From the NCBI GenBank assembly GCA_934661765.1, contig CAKUJT010000006.1:1-53811 (forward strand): a DNA stretch of 53,811 nucleotides, given 5' to 3'. Shown in pieces: positions 39,665 to 49,313 of this stretch (position 1 is its first letter; the number at the start of each line of letters is the position of its first letter). Both the position numbers and the translations under genes were made by a program. Source of the stretch: an uncultured Senegalimassilia sp. (lineage in GTDB: Bacteria > Actinomycetota > Coriobacteriia > Coriobacteriales > Eggerthellaceae). The notes beneath the pieces are model-generated. The model had not been told where the DNA came from, ran no database searches, and saw only the letters and a program-made list of their open reading frames with translations.

Positions 39665-42600
39665 ATGATCACCGAAAAAGCCATAGCAAGCCAATGCAAC
39701 CAGCGTTCATTCACGCGAGGGCGCGCCATCGCGTCATCGGATAGGAACATCCTCACGAAGCAGGTGCGCTACGATGCCGAGGAGTCGGTGGTCAGCGCGT
39801 TCGTGGCATCGAGCAGCGGCTGGGACGATCGCTACCGCACCTCGGTGATCCTCGACGAGGATGCCGACGAAGTGCTGGATTACTCATGCACATGCCCTGC
39901 CTTTCGCGAGTATGCCGGCATGTGCAAGCACTGCGTGGCCCTGGCGCTCGCGTTCTCGCAGCGCCCCGAGACCTTCATGGGCTACCAGGCACAGCGCACG
40001 GCGCAATCCTCCTCGTGCATCACCGAGTTCATGAAACGCACCGAGGAGCTGCAGGCCGACGACACGCCCGCCGAAAGCGTGGTCCTGCACGCCGAGCTGT
40101 CGTACGGCTACGGTCTATGGTCCGCCTCGTTTCGCATCAGCGGCCCTTCGGGAACGCCATACGTGCTGAAATCGCTTTCGGAGTTCGCCGACCGCATGCG
40201 CTCCGGCGCCCGCCACGCATACGGGAAGAAGCTGGCGTTCACGCACGCCCCCGCCCTGTTCGAGCAGCGTTCGCGCGGGATAGCCCAGTTCATCGAACGG
40301 GCCTGCTCCATGCGCGACGCCACCGACGATGCGCCATCATGGCTTCGCCGTCAAAGCGCGTCGGTAGGCCGCACCCTGCAGCTTTCCGAGGCCGAGGCCG
40401 TGGAGCTGTTCGAGTTGCTCGACGGCGCTGAGTTCAGCATCACGGGCGCGGACTACGCCACGCCCACCGTGCAACGCGTGCATATCGAGCATAGCGACCC
40501 GGACATCTCGCTTTCAATGGCGCCGGCCGAGGCCGGCGGCTGGGCCATCGAGCGCGGAGAGCATATCCGCATGGCCGAGCAAGCCGGGCGCCTGTATATA
40601 TGGTGCGGCGGGGACACAGTGTACCGCTGCTCGCCGGCGTTCGCGCGCTGCTCCGACTTCCTGCGCACGGTCTACGACAGCGACGAGCGCAACCTGTTCG
40701 TGGCAAACGACGACATGCCCCTGTTCTGCGCGGCCGCCCTGCCCGTCATCGAGGAGAACCTGCACTTGAGCGCCCCGGCCGAGCTTTCGGCGTGGCGCCC
40801 TGTGGAATGCACGCTTGCGTTTTTCCTGGACAAGAACGGCAAGAACGTGACTATCGGCGCCCAAGCCGCTTACGGGCCGCGCCGCTTCACGCTGTGCGGG
40901 ACCGTGCCAGCCGACCAGAACGACGAGAAGAGCGCCTCGGGCCCTTCCCCTTTGCGCGACGTGCGCGCCGAAGGCAAGGCGAAGGCGCTGGTGGAACGCT
41001 ACTTCGGAGCAGGTCAAACGCGCATCCCCATGAGCAACGAGGAAGCGGTGGCCAACCTTATCTTCACGGGCTTGGGCCAGTTGCGCGAAGCCGGCGAGGT
41101 GTATACCACGCCGGCATTCGACCGCCTGATCAAAGACGGCAAGCCGCGCCTGAGCATGGGCGTGTCGCTGTCGGGCAACCTCATCAACCTCACCGTCGAC
41201 GCCGGCGACCTGGGCCCCGACGAGCTTGCCGCCATGCTAGGAAGCTACCGGAAGAAGAAACGCTACCATCGCCTGCGCGACGGCGCGTTCGTGGACCTTT
41301 CCGATTTCGAGCTCGCCCAGCTTGACCGCCTGGCATCCGACCTGGGCATCACGCAAAAGGAGCTTGCCACGGGAGAGGTGGAGCTGCCGTCGTTCCGCGC
41401 ATTCTACCTTGACGAGGAAGCCGACCTTGACCGCGACCGCAGCTTCACGCAGTACCTGAGCGATTTCCGCGCGATCGACGAGCGGGTATACCAGGTGCCG
41501 GAAGGACTGAACGCAACGCTGCGCCCCTACCAGGCCGAAGGCCTGAGATGGCTGTCTGCCCGCCTGGATGCAGGGTTCGGCGGGGTGCTTGCCGACGAGA
41601 TGGGCCTGGGCAAATCGATCCAGCTCATCAGCTTGCTGGTGGCACGCGCCGATCAGGCTCGCGAAGTCGGGCCGAGCTTGATCGTGTGCCCCTCTTCGCT
41701 CGTGTACAACTGGATGGCCGAGTTCGAACGCTTCGCACCCGGCCTGAATGTGGCCGCCGTGGTGGGCAGCGCCGCCGAGCGCAAGGTGATTCGCGGCCAC
41801 GCTTTCGCGCCGTATGACGCGAACCTGGTTTCCAGGCGGCAAGGCGATGCGACCGCATCGTCCGATGGCGCAGAAGCGGCTTCATGCAACGTCGATGCCC
41901 GCGCAAGGGAAGCAGCCTCGCAAAACCGCGATGGAGCCGCAACAGCAGAGTCCGTCAACACAACCGGTAACCGACCTGCACCGGTCGATGTACTCATCAC
42001 CTCCTACGACCTGGCGCGCATCGATTCAGCCGATTACGCCGGACGGGAGCTGTTCATCTGCGCCCTCGACGAGGCCCAATACATCAAAAACCCCGCAACG
42101 CTGACAACGCGCGCGGTGAAACGCCTATCGGCGCGCCATCGGTTCGCGCTGACCGGCACGCCCATGGAAAACCGCCTGTCGGAGCTGTGGAGCATCTTCG
42201 ACTTCCTGATGCCCGGCCTTCTGGGACCGTACGCGCGCTTCCGAGAACGCTTCGAACTGCCCATCGTGGGCGGCGAGGAAGAGGTGGCGGCCCGCCTGAG
42301 CGCCGTCGTGGGACCGTTTTTGCTCAGGCGTCGCAAGGCCGATGTGCTCACCGACCTGCCCGACAAGCTGGAAAGCGTGGTGTACGCGCCAATGGAGGGC
42401 CAGCAGCTCAAGCTTTACCGCGCCCATGAGCAGCGTCTACGTGAAGAGCTGACCCGCCAGCGCCGTGAGCGCAAGCAGCGTCAGGCGAAACGGGATGCAG
42501 GCGAGCACGTTTCCAGCGTGGAAGTGCTTGCCGAGCTCATGCAGCTGCGCCAGCTGTGCTGCGACCCGCGCCTGCTGTTCGAGGACTATCGCGGCCACGG

Positions 42601-43111
42601 CGCGAAGCTCGATACCATCATGGAGCTGGTGGCAAGCGCCATGGAAGGCGGCGAGAAGACGCTCATCTTCAGCCAGTTCACCAGCTTCCTGAACTTGATT
42701 TCCCAGCGCCTCGATGAAGCGGGCATCGCCTTCTACACCATCACGGGGCAAACGCCCAAGAAGGACCGCGTGGAGCTGGTGAACGAGTTCAACGGCAACG
42801 ACGTGCCCGTGTTCCTGGTTTCGCTCAAAGCCGGCGGCACGGGTTTGAACCTCACGGGCGCAAGCGTTGTCATCCATGCCGACCCCTGGTGGAACGCCGC
42901 GGCGCAGCAGCAGGCCACCGACCGCGCGCATCGCATCGGGCAGACGCGCGTGGTGAGCGTGCAGAAGGTCATCGCGAAGGGCACCATCGAGGAGCGCATC
43001 CTGCACTTGCAGGAAGAGAAGAGCAAGCTGGCAGATCAGGTGATCGGCTCGAGCGGCATCTCGCTTGCCAGCTTGAGCGCCGACGAGCTGATGGACCTGC
43101 TGGAAGGGTGA
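39665..43111 (+). CDS. SWIM zinc-finger SNF2 family helicase
   Basis: Large SF2 DNA translocase, 1148 residues. The N-terminal SWIM zinc finger has Cys75, Cys77, Cys87 and His89 (SCTCPAF, MCKHCVALAL). A SNF2-associated region covers about 100-600. The SNF2 ATPase has motif I DEMGLGKS near residue 642 and DEAQ near 802, then the helicase C lobe with FSQFTSFLN, SLKAGGTGLNLTGA and ATDRAHRIGQTRVV. A low-complexity Ala/Ser/Arg insert of ~60 residues lies at about 718-778, between motifs Ia and II. GGGAG precedes the ATG. Stands alone; relatives are widespread in actinobacteria and Bacillus but little studied. Confidence 0.92.
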   Translation: MITEKAIASQCNQRSFTRGRAIASSDRNILTKQVRYDAEESVVSAFVASSSGWDDRYRTSVILDEDADEVLDYSCTCPAFREYAGMCKHCVALALAFSQRPETFMGYQAQRTAQSSSCITEFMKRTEELQADDTPAESVVLHAELSYGYGLWSASFRISGPSGTPYVLKSLSEFADRMRSGARHAYGKKLAFTHAPALFEQRSRGIAQFIERACSMRDATDDAPSWLRRQSASVGRTLQLSEAEAVELFELLDGAEFSITGADYATPTVQRVHIEHSDPDISLSMAPAEAGGWAIERGEHIRMAEQAGRLYIWCGGDTVYRCSPAFARCSDFLRTVYDSDERNLFVANDDMPLFCAAALPVIEENLHLSAPAELSAWRPVECTLAFFLDKNGKNVTIGAQAAYGPRRFTLCGTVPADQNDEKSASGPSPLRDVRAEGKAKALVERYFGAGQTRIPMSNEEAVANLIFTGLGQLREAGEVYTTPAFDRLIKDGKPRLSMGVSLSGNLINLTVDAGDLGPDELAAMLGSYRKKKRYHRLRDGAFVDLSDFELAQLDRLASDLGITQKELATGEVELPSFRAFYLDEEADLDRDRSFTQYLSDFRAIDERVYQVPEGLNATLRPYQAEGLRWLSARLDAGFGGVLADEMGLGKSIQLISLLVARADQAREVGPSLIVCPSSLVYNWMAEFERFAPGLNVAAVVGSAAERKVIRGHAFAPYDANLVSRRQGDATASSDGAEAASCNVDARAREAASQNRDGAATAESVNTTGNRPAPVDVLITSYDLARIDSADYAGRELFICALDEAQYIKNPATLTTRAVKRLSARHRFALTGTPMENRLSELWSIFDFLMPGLLGPYARFRERFELPIVGGEEEVAARLSAVVGPFLLRRRKADVLTDLPDKLESVVYAPMEGQQLKLYRAHEQRLREELTRQRRERKQRQAKRDAGEHVSSVEVLAELMQLRQLCCDPRLLFEDYRGHGAKLDTIMELVASAMEGGEKTLIFSQFTSFLNLISQRLDEAGIAFYTITGQTPKKDRVELVNEFNGNDVPVFLVSLKAGGTGLNLTGASVVIHADPWWNAAAQQQATDRAHRIGQTRVVSVQKVIAKGTIEERILHLQEEKSKLADQVIGSSGISLASLSADELMDLLEG

Positions 43112-43132
43112 TCTTGCTCCCTGAGCGCAAAG

Positions 43133-43214
43133 AAGGGCCGGGTTTCAAGCCGCGCCCGCTGCCGAACCTTCGCTTTCGGTTCGACAACGGGCCGCAGCTC
43201 GAAGCCCGGCCCTT
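43133..43214. terminator. Long hairpin between SNF2 and accDA genes
   Basis: Outer stem AAGGGCCGGG (43133-43142) pairs with CCCGGCCCTT (43205-43214) around a further structured loop. It separates convergent genes and can serve both. Confidence 0.7.
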
Positions 43215-43250
43215 TCATTGATGCGCGTCAGCGCGCCCGCACCGCAACGG

Positions 43251-45791
43251 CTAGAACTTGCGGAAACGATCGTAGCGCTGGGAGAGCAGCTCCTGCTCGC
43301 TCATACCGCATAGCTCGTCGAGCGCCGCCTGCACGTAATCGCGCACGTTGCGCTGCGCCACCAGGGGGTTCTCATGCGCGGGCGCGGGACCCTCGGGGAC
43401 CACGGCATCGATGATGCCGAGCTCCAGAGACTCGTGCGCGCTCATCTTCATGACGGCGGCAGCCTCGGGGGCACGCGTCCTGTCCTTCCACAAGATGGAG
43501 GCGAAGCCCTCAGGCGAGAGCACCGAATACACCGCATGCTCCTGCATGGCAACTCGGTTGGCAACGGCGAGCGCCAAGGCGCCGCCCGAGCCGCCTTCGC
43601 CGAGAAGCACGGTTACCACGGGGACCTTCAAGCCCGCCATAGCCACCAGGTTGTCGGCGATGGCGTTGCCCTGCCCGCGTTCCTCGGCCTCGGTACCGCA
43701 ATACGCGCCCTGGGTGTCGACCAGGCATACGATGGGACGGCGGAACTTCTCGGCCTGGCGCATAAGGCGCAGCGCCTTGCGATAGCCCTCGGGCTGCGGG
43801 CATCCGAAGTTGCGGCGGATGCGCTCCTTGAGGTTCTCGCCCTTCTCCTGGCCGATGACGGTGACGGCGCGGCCGCCGATCCAGCCGATGCCGCCGACGA
43901 TGGCGCCATCATCGGCGAATCCGCGATCGCCATGCAGCTCGACGAAGCCGTCGACGAAGCTGCGGATATAGGAGATCGCCGTGGGCCTGTGCACGTTGCG
44001 GGCGAGCTGCACGCTCTGCCACGCACGGTTTTCCTGCTCATCGGGCGATGCGGCTGCGACGACCGACGTCGCTCCCACTTCCAAGGACGTGCCCGCCTCG
44101 GCATCGAACGTGCCGGCGGCGATGGCGCGCTCGACGCGTCGGGATGCGCCAGCACGCAGGCTTTCAGGGATAAGAGACGAGGGGATGGCCTCGCGCAGCT
44201 TCTCCCACACGGCGCGCTCCTCGACGCTCATAGGCTCGGGGCGCAGGTCGGAATAGGTGACGGTGTTGTACGTTGCCGTGCCGTTTTCCAGGTTGTCGCA
44301 GACCGCACGATAGCTGACGAGCACGTCATGGTCGCCGGCGTTGTGCGCGCACCCGGTCGCCTGGCAGGCGGTCGACAGATGCATGGCCAGGATATGGGCC
44401 AGCGTGGCGCGAAGGTCCTGGCGCTCGACGATGGCGTCGATCAAGCCGTGCTCGAGCGCGAACTCGGCTGTTTGGAACCCTTCGGGCAGCTCCTGGCGGA
44501 TGGTGTCGCGGATAACGCGCTGCCCGGCGAAGCCGATGAGCGCTTTGGGCTCGGCCAAGATGATGTCGCCGTCCATGGCGAACGATGCGGTGACGCCGCC
44601 GGTGGTGGGATCGGTGATGACCGAGATGTACGGCAGATGCGCCGCGGCATGGCGCTCGATGGCGCACGAGGTCTTCGCCATCTGCATGAGCGAGACCAAG
44701 CCCTCCTGCATGCGGGCGCCGCCCGATGCGGTGAAGATGATCACCGGAAGGTGCTCGGCCGTGGCCCGCTCGAACAGGCGCGTGACCTTCTCCCCCACCA
44801 CGCTGCCCATGGACCCCATGAAGAACGTGGACTCCATGATGCCGATAGCGCACTTCAGGCCGGCGATGGATCCCTGGCCAGTGCGCACGCCCTCCTCAAG
44901 GCCGGTTTTCCCGCGCTGGGCCTCGAGCTTGTCAAAGTAGCCCGGGAAACCCAGAGGGTCGGTTTGCTCGATAACGCGGTCCCACTCCTGGAACGTGCCG
45001 GCATCGAGCAGGTCGTCGATGCGCTCGTCGGAGGTCATGCGCAAATACCCGCCGCACGAGGGGCACACGTAATGCCCCGCCGCCAAGCTGGCGCCGTCGA
45101 AGGTGAGCTTGCAATGCTTGCAGGTGCGCCACGCGCCGCACACCTCGTCGGTCTTTTCGGTGGTGCACAGCACCCAGCCGAGTTGCGGCGAATCGCCCAG
45201 TTGCGTGAACACGCGGCGGCCGGCAGCTGCCGCGCGTGCCAGGAACGTATCAACGCCTGAAAGCGCCTGGGCATCCTCGGTCAGCAATATGACTTGGGCA
45301 TCCGCTTCCTCAGCGGCCTTCAGCACGGCATAGCCGTTGGAGTACAGCGCGTCGAGATGCTTCTCGCCAAGGCTGACCTTCGCATCGGCCGCACGCAGAG
45401 TCGCGTCCGCGCGTTTGTCGTCGGTGCACGCGACGCAGGCCACCATGCCGGCATCCTGCACCGCCATGATGGTGCGCTTCGCGGCTTTGCCGCGCGCCAC
45501 CACAAGGGCCACCGGCGCAGGCGCGAACGCTGCAGAATCGCCCGCCTGCACGGCAAGGGGCGCCTGGGCGTGCTGCGAGCCGACCCCGGTATAAGCCGAC
45601 ATGTCCGCGGCATCGACCGCGTTGGGGGCGGTGCCGTCGGCGGTCATGCGCTCGCGTTCCTCTTCCGCGATACGCGAAAGACGATACGCCACATCGGCAT
45701 CGTCGACGACGCTTTCGCGTGCATCGCCGGAAGCGGTCACGAACGAGCCCGAGCCGTCGAACGAGATGTAGTCCTGCTTGAATAGCTTCAT
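43251..45791 (-). CDS. accDA: Fused acetyl-CoA carboxylase carboxyltransferase beta-alpha with extra N-terminal domain
   Basis: Carboxyltransferase making malonyl-CoA, 846 residues. Three parts. Residues 1-90: unrecognised, acidic. About 93-198: VALVVARGKAAKRTIMAV, ACTDDKRADATLRAADAKVS and AVLKAAEEADAQVILL align in order with the biotin carboxylase N-terminal domain pattern (VIANRGEIALRIIRA...ADR...LADE...IG...AA), but lack the ATP-grasp. About 220-500: AccD, with zinc Cys CKHC and CPSC and TASGGARMQEG. About 520-846: AccA, with QEKGENLKERIRRNFG, VDTQGAYCGTEAEERGQG, GEGGSGGALALAVANRV. Last gene of the fab operon, 20 bases after fabZ. accB and accC are not in the window. Confidence 0.93.
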   Translation of the reverse strand: MKLFKQDYISFDGSGSFVTASGDARESVVDDADVAYRLSRIAEEERERMTADGTAPNAVDAADMSAYTGVGSQHAQAPLAVQAGDSAAFAPAPVALVVARGKAAKRTIMAVQDAGMVACVACTDDKRADATLRAADAKVSLGEKHLDALYSNGYAVLKAAEEADAQVILLTEDAQALSGVDTFLARAAAAGRRVFTQLGDSPQLGWVLCTTEKTDEVCGAWRTCKHCKLTFDGASLAAGHYVCPSCGGYLRMTSDERIDDLLDAGTFQEWDRVIEQTDPLGFPGYFDKLEAQRGKTGLEEGVRTGQGSIAGLKCAIGIMESTFFMGSMGSVVGEKVTRLFERATAEHLPVIIFTASGGARMQEGLVSLMQMAKTSCAIERHAAAHLPYISVITDPTTGGVTASFAMDGDIILAEPKALIGFAGQRVIRDTIRQELPEGFQTAEFALEHGLIDAIVERQDLRATLAHILAMHLSTACQATGCAHNAGDHDVLVSYRAVCDNLENGTATYNTVTYSDLRPEPMSVEERAVWEKLREAIPSSLIPESLRAGASRRVERAIAAGTFDAEAGTSLEVGATSVVAAASPDEQENRAWQSVQLARNVHRPTAISYIRSFVDGFVELHGDRGFADDGAIVGGIGWIGGRAVTVIGQEKGENLKERIRRNFGCPQPEGYRKALRLMRQAEKFRRPIVCLVDTQGAYCGTEAEERGQGNAIADNLVAMAGLKVPVVTVLLGEGGSGGALALAVANRVAMQEHAVYSVLSPEGFASILWKDRTRAPEAAAVMKMSAHESLELGIIDAVVPEGPAPAHENPLVAQRNVRDYVQAALDELCGMSEQELLSQRYDRFRKF

Positions 45792-45811
45792 GTCAAACCC
45801 TTCGAAAAACC

Positions 45812-46261
45812 CTACGCGCCCTTGGCCATGACGTATTTCTGCGTCGCCGTGGCCGCCACCTGATCGCCGACGAGCGCCTGCACATCGGCGACGACCATGC
45901 GCGAGGAGTTCTTCACGATGTCCGCTTTCAGCGTGAGCACGTCGCCGGGCTGCACCTGGTGGCGGAACTTCGCCTTGTCGATGCCGGCGAAAAAGCCGAG
46001 CACCCCGGGCTCATCGCGGCCGACAAGCGCGCAAAACGATGCGGTTTGCGCGAGCGCCTCCATGATGATGACGCCCGGCAGCACCGGATGACCGGGAAAA
46101 TGGCCGGCGAACAGGGGCAGCTCGGGATCGACGTCGAGCTCGGCCGTGATGCTTTCCCCGGGCTTGCATTCGAGCACGCGGCTGACCCACACGAACGGGT
46201 CGCGATGCGGCAAGACGCGCTCGATGACGTCGCGACCGCAGGGATACTGGATGGTTTCCAT
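45812..46261 (-). CDS. fabZ: 3-hydroxyacyl-ACP dehydratase FabZ
   Basis: Hot-dog-fold dehydratase of fatty acid elongation, 149 residues. Start METIQYPCGRDVIERVLPHR is preceded by AAGGAT. Catalytic His19 is in LPHRDPF and Glu68 in PGVIIMEALAQ, with FAGHFPGHPVLP between. The reading could extend to 46441 but without a ribosome binding site. It lies between fabF (65-base gap) and accDA, the site where accB and accC often sit in actinobacterial and clostridial fab clusters. Confidence 0.95.
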   Translation of the reverse strand: METIQYPCGRDVIERVLPHRDPFVWVSRVLECKPGESITAELDVDPELPLFAGHFPGHPVLPGVIIMEALAQTASFCALVGRDEPGVLGFFAGIDKAKFRHQVQPGDVLTLKADIVKNSSRMVVADVQALVGDQVAATATQKYVMAKGA

Positions 46262-46326
46262 GGATAGATCCTTAGAATGGGGCGCAGCGGCGCCCGCTGA
46301 ATGGGAGGGGATGGAGGCGCTGCGCC

Positions 46327-47607
46327 TTAGAAGGGCGAAATGGCGAGCACGGCGTTGTGGCCGCCGAAGCCCAGCGAGTTGGACAGGGCGACCTTCTGCG
46401 GATAGCCCGTCTTCGCCTCGGTGAGCACGTTGACGGGGCAATCGGGGTCAGCCTGCGCGAAGCCCGTGGTAGGCGGCACGCACTCGTTGGCGACGGAAAG
46501 CGCCGTGACGATGGCCTCGACCGCGCCGGCGGCGCCGAGCGTATGGCCCGTGGTCCCCTTCACGGACACCACCGGCACCTTGCGACCCTCCTCCTCGCCG
46601 CACAGCGCAAGCAGCGCATGCGACTCGGTGGAGTCGTTGGCCGGCGTAGCCGTGCCGTGGGCGTTGACGTGGCCAAGGTCCGCAGGCGTGAAGCCGCCTT
46701 CGGAAAGCGCCTGAAGCATAGCGCGCTGGATGCCCTCGCCCGAAGGCTCGGGTGCGGTCATATGGTAGGCATCGCCCGTGGAGCCAAAGCCCGTGATCTC
46801 GGCCAGGGGCTTCGCACCGCGCGCCAAGGCGTGCTCGAGGGATTCGAGCACCACGGCTCCGGCGCCTTCGCCCGCCACGAAACCACAGCGACGCTCATCG
46901 AAGGGCAGCGATGCCTGGGCGGGATCGTCGACCTTGGCAAGCGCGCCAAGGTTGGCGAAACCGGCGATGCAAATGGGGTTGACCGACTCCTCCGAGCCGC
47001 CCGCAAGCGCCATATCGGCGTACCCGTGGCGGATGGAGCGCACGGCAGCGCCGATGTTGTGCGCGCCGGTGGCGCAAGCGGTGGTCACGTCGATGCACTC
47101 GCCCCGCATGCCGTAGCGAATGGCCAGATGACCTGCCGCGATGTTGCCGATCATGGTGGGCACGAACAGCGGGCTCACGCGCTTGGGACCCTTATCGTGC
47201 AGCGTGTAGAAGCCGTTTTGCAGCTCATCGATGCCGCCGATGCCCGCGCCGAAGATGACGGCCGCGCGCGTGGGGTCCTCCTGCTCCATGTCGATGCCGG
47301 ACTGGGCCATGGCCTCGTCGGCGGCCACGATGGCGTACTGGACGAAGCGCTCGAAGCGGCGCGCCTCCTTCTTGGACAGCCCATGCTCGGTCGGGTCGAA
47401 GTCACGCACCTCGCCCGCCACATGCACATCGAACGCTTCATGATCGAAATGCGAAATGGTGCCAATGCAGCAGCGCTTGCCCATCACCGCATCCCACAGC
47501 GCGTCCACGCCGACGCCGGCGGGCGTGACCGCGCCCATGCCGGTGATGACCACGCGGTGGGTGCCGTCGGGACGGCGCGTTGCGGACATATCGATTACCT
47601 GACTCAT
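46327..47607 (-). CDS. fabF: 3-oxoacyl-ACP synthase II
   Basis: Condensing enzyme KAS II, 426 residues. The Cys-His-His triad is Cys178 (TTACATGAHNIG), His317 (NAHGTATPAND) and His355 (KGTTGHTLGAAG). GSTGDAYHMTAPEP and GGHNAVL are typical. ATG 47607 overlaps the fabG stop (ATGA), with GGAGG upstream. The first ~15 residues are an extension before HRVVITGMG. Confidence 0.96.
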   Translation of the reverse strand: MSQVIDMSATRRPDGTHRVVITGMGAVTPAGVGVDALWDAVMGKRCCIGTISHFDHEAFDVHVAGEVRDFDPTEHGLSKKEARRFERFVQYAIVAADEAMAQSGIDMEQEDPTRAAVIFGAGIGGIDELQNGFYTLHDKGPKRVSPLFVPTMIGNIAAGHLAIRYGMRGECIDVTTACATGAHNIGAAVRSIRHGYADMALAGGSEESVNPICIAGFANLGALAKVDDPAQASLPFDERRCGFVAGEGAGAVVLESLEHALARGAKPLAEITGFGSTGDAYHMTAPEPSGEGIQRAMLQALSEGGFTPADLGHVNAHGTATPANDSTESHALLALCGEEEGRKVPVVSVKGTTGHTLGAAGAVEAIVTALSVANECVPPTTGFAQADPDCPVNVLTEAKTGYPQKVALSNSLGFGGHNAVLAISPF

Positions 47608-48368
47608 AGTGCCAAACCTCCATCGATGCAGATGACCTGCCCGGTAATGTAGCCGGATTCCTCGCTTGCCAAAAAACCCACCAGATGGGCGACGTCGTCC
47701 ACCGAGCCGAAGCGCTTCATGGGGATCTGCTCGCCGATGGCCTCGCGCTGCTTCTCGGACAGGGCGTCGGTCATGTCGGTGGAGATGAAGCCGGGGGCGA
47801 CGGCGTTGGCCGTGACGCCGCGGGCCGCAAGCTCGCGGGCGATGGTCTTCGTCAGCCCGATGACGCCCGCCTTCGATGCCGCGTAGTTCGCCTGGCCGGC
47901 GTTGCCGCCGACGCCGGAGATGGACGACATGTTCACGATGCGCCCGTAGCGCTGCTTCATCATGATCTTGCCGGCGGCACGGCAGATATGGAACGTGCCC
48001 TTCAGGTTCACGTCGATGACGCGGTCGAAGTCGTCGTCTTTCATACGGACCATAAGCCCGTCGCGCGTGATGCCGGCGTTGTTGACCACGGCATCCAAGC
48101 GGCCGAAGGCCTCGTGCGCCTGCTCGACCAGCGCGTTCGCCTGGGCTTCATCGGCCACGCTTGCCGCGATGGCCTCTACCTGCACGCCATGTTCGCCGGC
48201 GATGCGGCTAGCCTGCTCGCGCAGCGCGGGAAGGCCCGCCTCGCTCGAACAGTTCAGCGCCACGTTGAAGCCGGCAGCCGCCAGCTGCTCGGCAACCGCA
48301 AGACCGATACCGCGCGAGCTGCCGGTGACAAGGGCCGCGCGGCGGGTGGTATCTTGAGATTCGCTCAT
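47604..48368 (-). CDS. fabG: 3-oxoacyl-ACP reductase
   Basis: NADPH-dependent ketoreductase of the SDR family, 254 residues. The cofactor motif is TGSSRGIGLA; the catalytic residues are Ser149 (NMSSISG), Tyr162 and Lys166 (NYAASKAG). VVNNAGITRDGLMVRMKD and the final GQVICIDGGLAL are typical. Stop overlaps fabF; start follows fabD by three bases. Confidence 0.96.
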   Translation of the reverse strand: MSESQDTTRRAALVTGSSRGIGLAVAEQLAAAGFNVALNCSSEAGLPALREQASRIAGEHGVQVEAIAASVADEAQANALVEQAHEAFGRLDAVVNNAGITRDGLMVRMKDDDFDRVIDVNLKGTFHICRAAGKIMMKQRYGRIVNMSSISGVGGNAGQANYAASKAGVIGLTKTIARELAARGVTANAVAPGFISTDMTDALSEKQREAIGEQIPMKRFGSVDDVAHLVGFLASEESGYITGQVICIDGGLAL

Positions 48369-48371
48369 GTG

Positions 48372-49304
48372 CTATTCCTTATCCTCGGCGTATTCGGAAA
48401 CGAAGGCATCGAAGGACGCCACATCCTGGATGCAGGAGCGCGCCGCCTTGCGGTCGATGCGTTTGACCAGGTTCGACAGCACCCCGCCGAAGCCGACTTC
48501 GGCGAACACGGAGGCGCCCTGATCGGCCAGGGCCTGCACGCTTTGCTCGAAGCGCACCGGATGGGTCAGATGATCGACCAGATGGCGTCGCGCCGCCTCG
48601 GCGGAAAGCGGCTGCGCATCGGTGTTGCAGATCAGCGGGACGGAAGGCTGCTTGAAATCCACCTTCGCCAGATACGCGTCAAGCTCATCGGCGGCCGACT
48701 GCATAAGCGGGCTATGGAACGCACCGGAGGTGGCCAGGCGGGCATACCGCTTGCCTGCCGCCTCCCAGGCGGCTTCGGCGCGCTCGACGGCGGCCAGTTC
48801 TCCCGATATGACGATCTGGCCCGGGCAATTGAAGTTCGCGGGCACGAGCACCTGGCCTTGCGCGCATTCCTCGCACAGCTGCGCGACCGATTCGCCGTCG
48901 GCTTTGAGCAGCGCGCTCATCACGCCCGGACGCTCGGCAGCGGCCTGCGCCATGAGGCGGGCGCGCTCGGCAACGAACGAGAACGTTTCCTCACAGGTGA
49001 GCATGCCCGAAACCGCCAGGGCGCTGACCTGCCCCAACGAGAATCCGAGCACGGCCTGCGGCTGAACACCGCGCGCCTGCAGGGCAGAGGCGATGCCCAC
49101 GGACAGCGCGCAGGTGGCCGGCTGCGCATACCGCGTGTCGTTGAGCTTTTCGACAGGAGCGCTGGTCATAAGGTCGGCTACGTCGTAGCCGAGCACGTCG
49201 GAAGCGCAATCGAGCACCGCCTTGACCTCGGGAATGCCGAACAGGCTCTCGCCCATGCCGGGCTTTTGGGCGCCTTGGCCCGAGAACATGAATACCGGGT
49301 TCAT
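48372..49304 (-). CDS. fabD: Malonyl-CoA:ACP transacylase
   Basis: Loads malonyl groups onto acyl carrier protein, 310 residues. The nucleophile Ser89 lies in LGFSLGQVSAL; the usual motif is GHSLGE, so the residues before and after (His to Phe, Glu to Gln) are changed. Arg116 (RARLMAQ) and His197 (GAFHSPLM) are conserved, so activity is likely retained. FSGQGAQKPGMG opens the protein. Ends three bases before fabG, starts ten bases after the fabK stop. Confidence 0.93.
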   Translation of the reverse strand: MNPVFMFSGQGAQKPGMGESLFGIPEVKAVLDCASDVLGYDVADLMTSAPVEKLNDTRYAQPATCALSVGIASALQARGVQPQAVLGFSLGQVSALAVSGMLTCEETFSFVAERARLMAQAAAERPGVMSALLKADGESVAQLCEECAQGQVLVPANFNCPGQIVISGELAAVERAEAAWEAAGKRYARLATSGAFHSPLMQSAADELDAYLAKVDFKQPSVPLICNTDAQPLSAEAARRHLVDHLTHPVRFEQSVQALADQGASVFAEVGFGGVLSNLVKRIDRKAARSCIQDVASFDAFVSEYAEDKE

Positions 49305-49313
49305 ACCGACCCC

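Noticed and set aside
43374..45260. Long + strand ORF opposite accDA
   Set aside because: Shadow of the AccD/AccA coding sequence.
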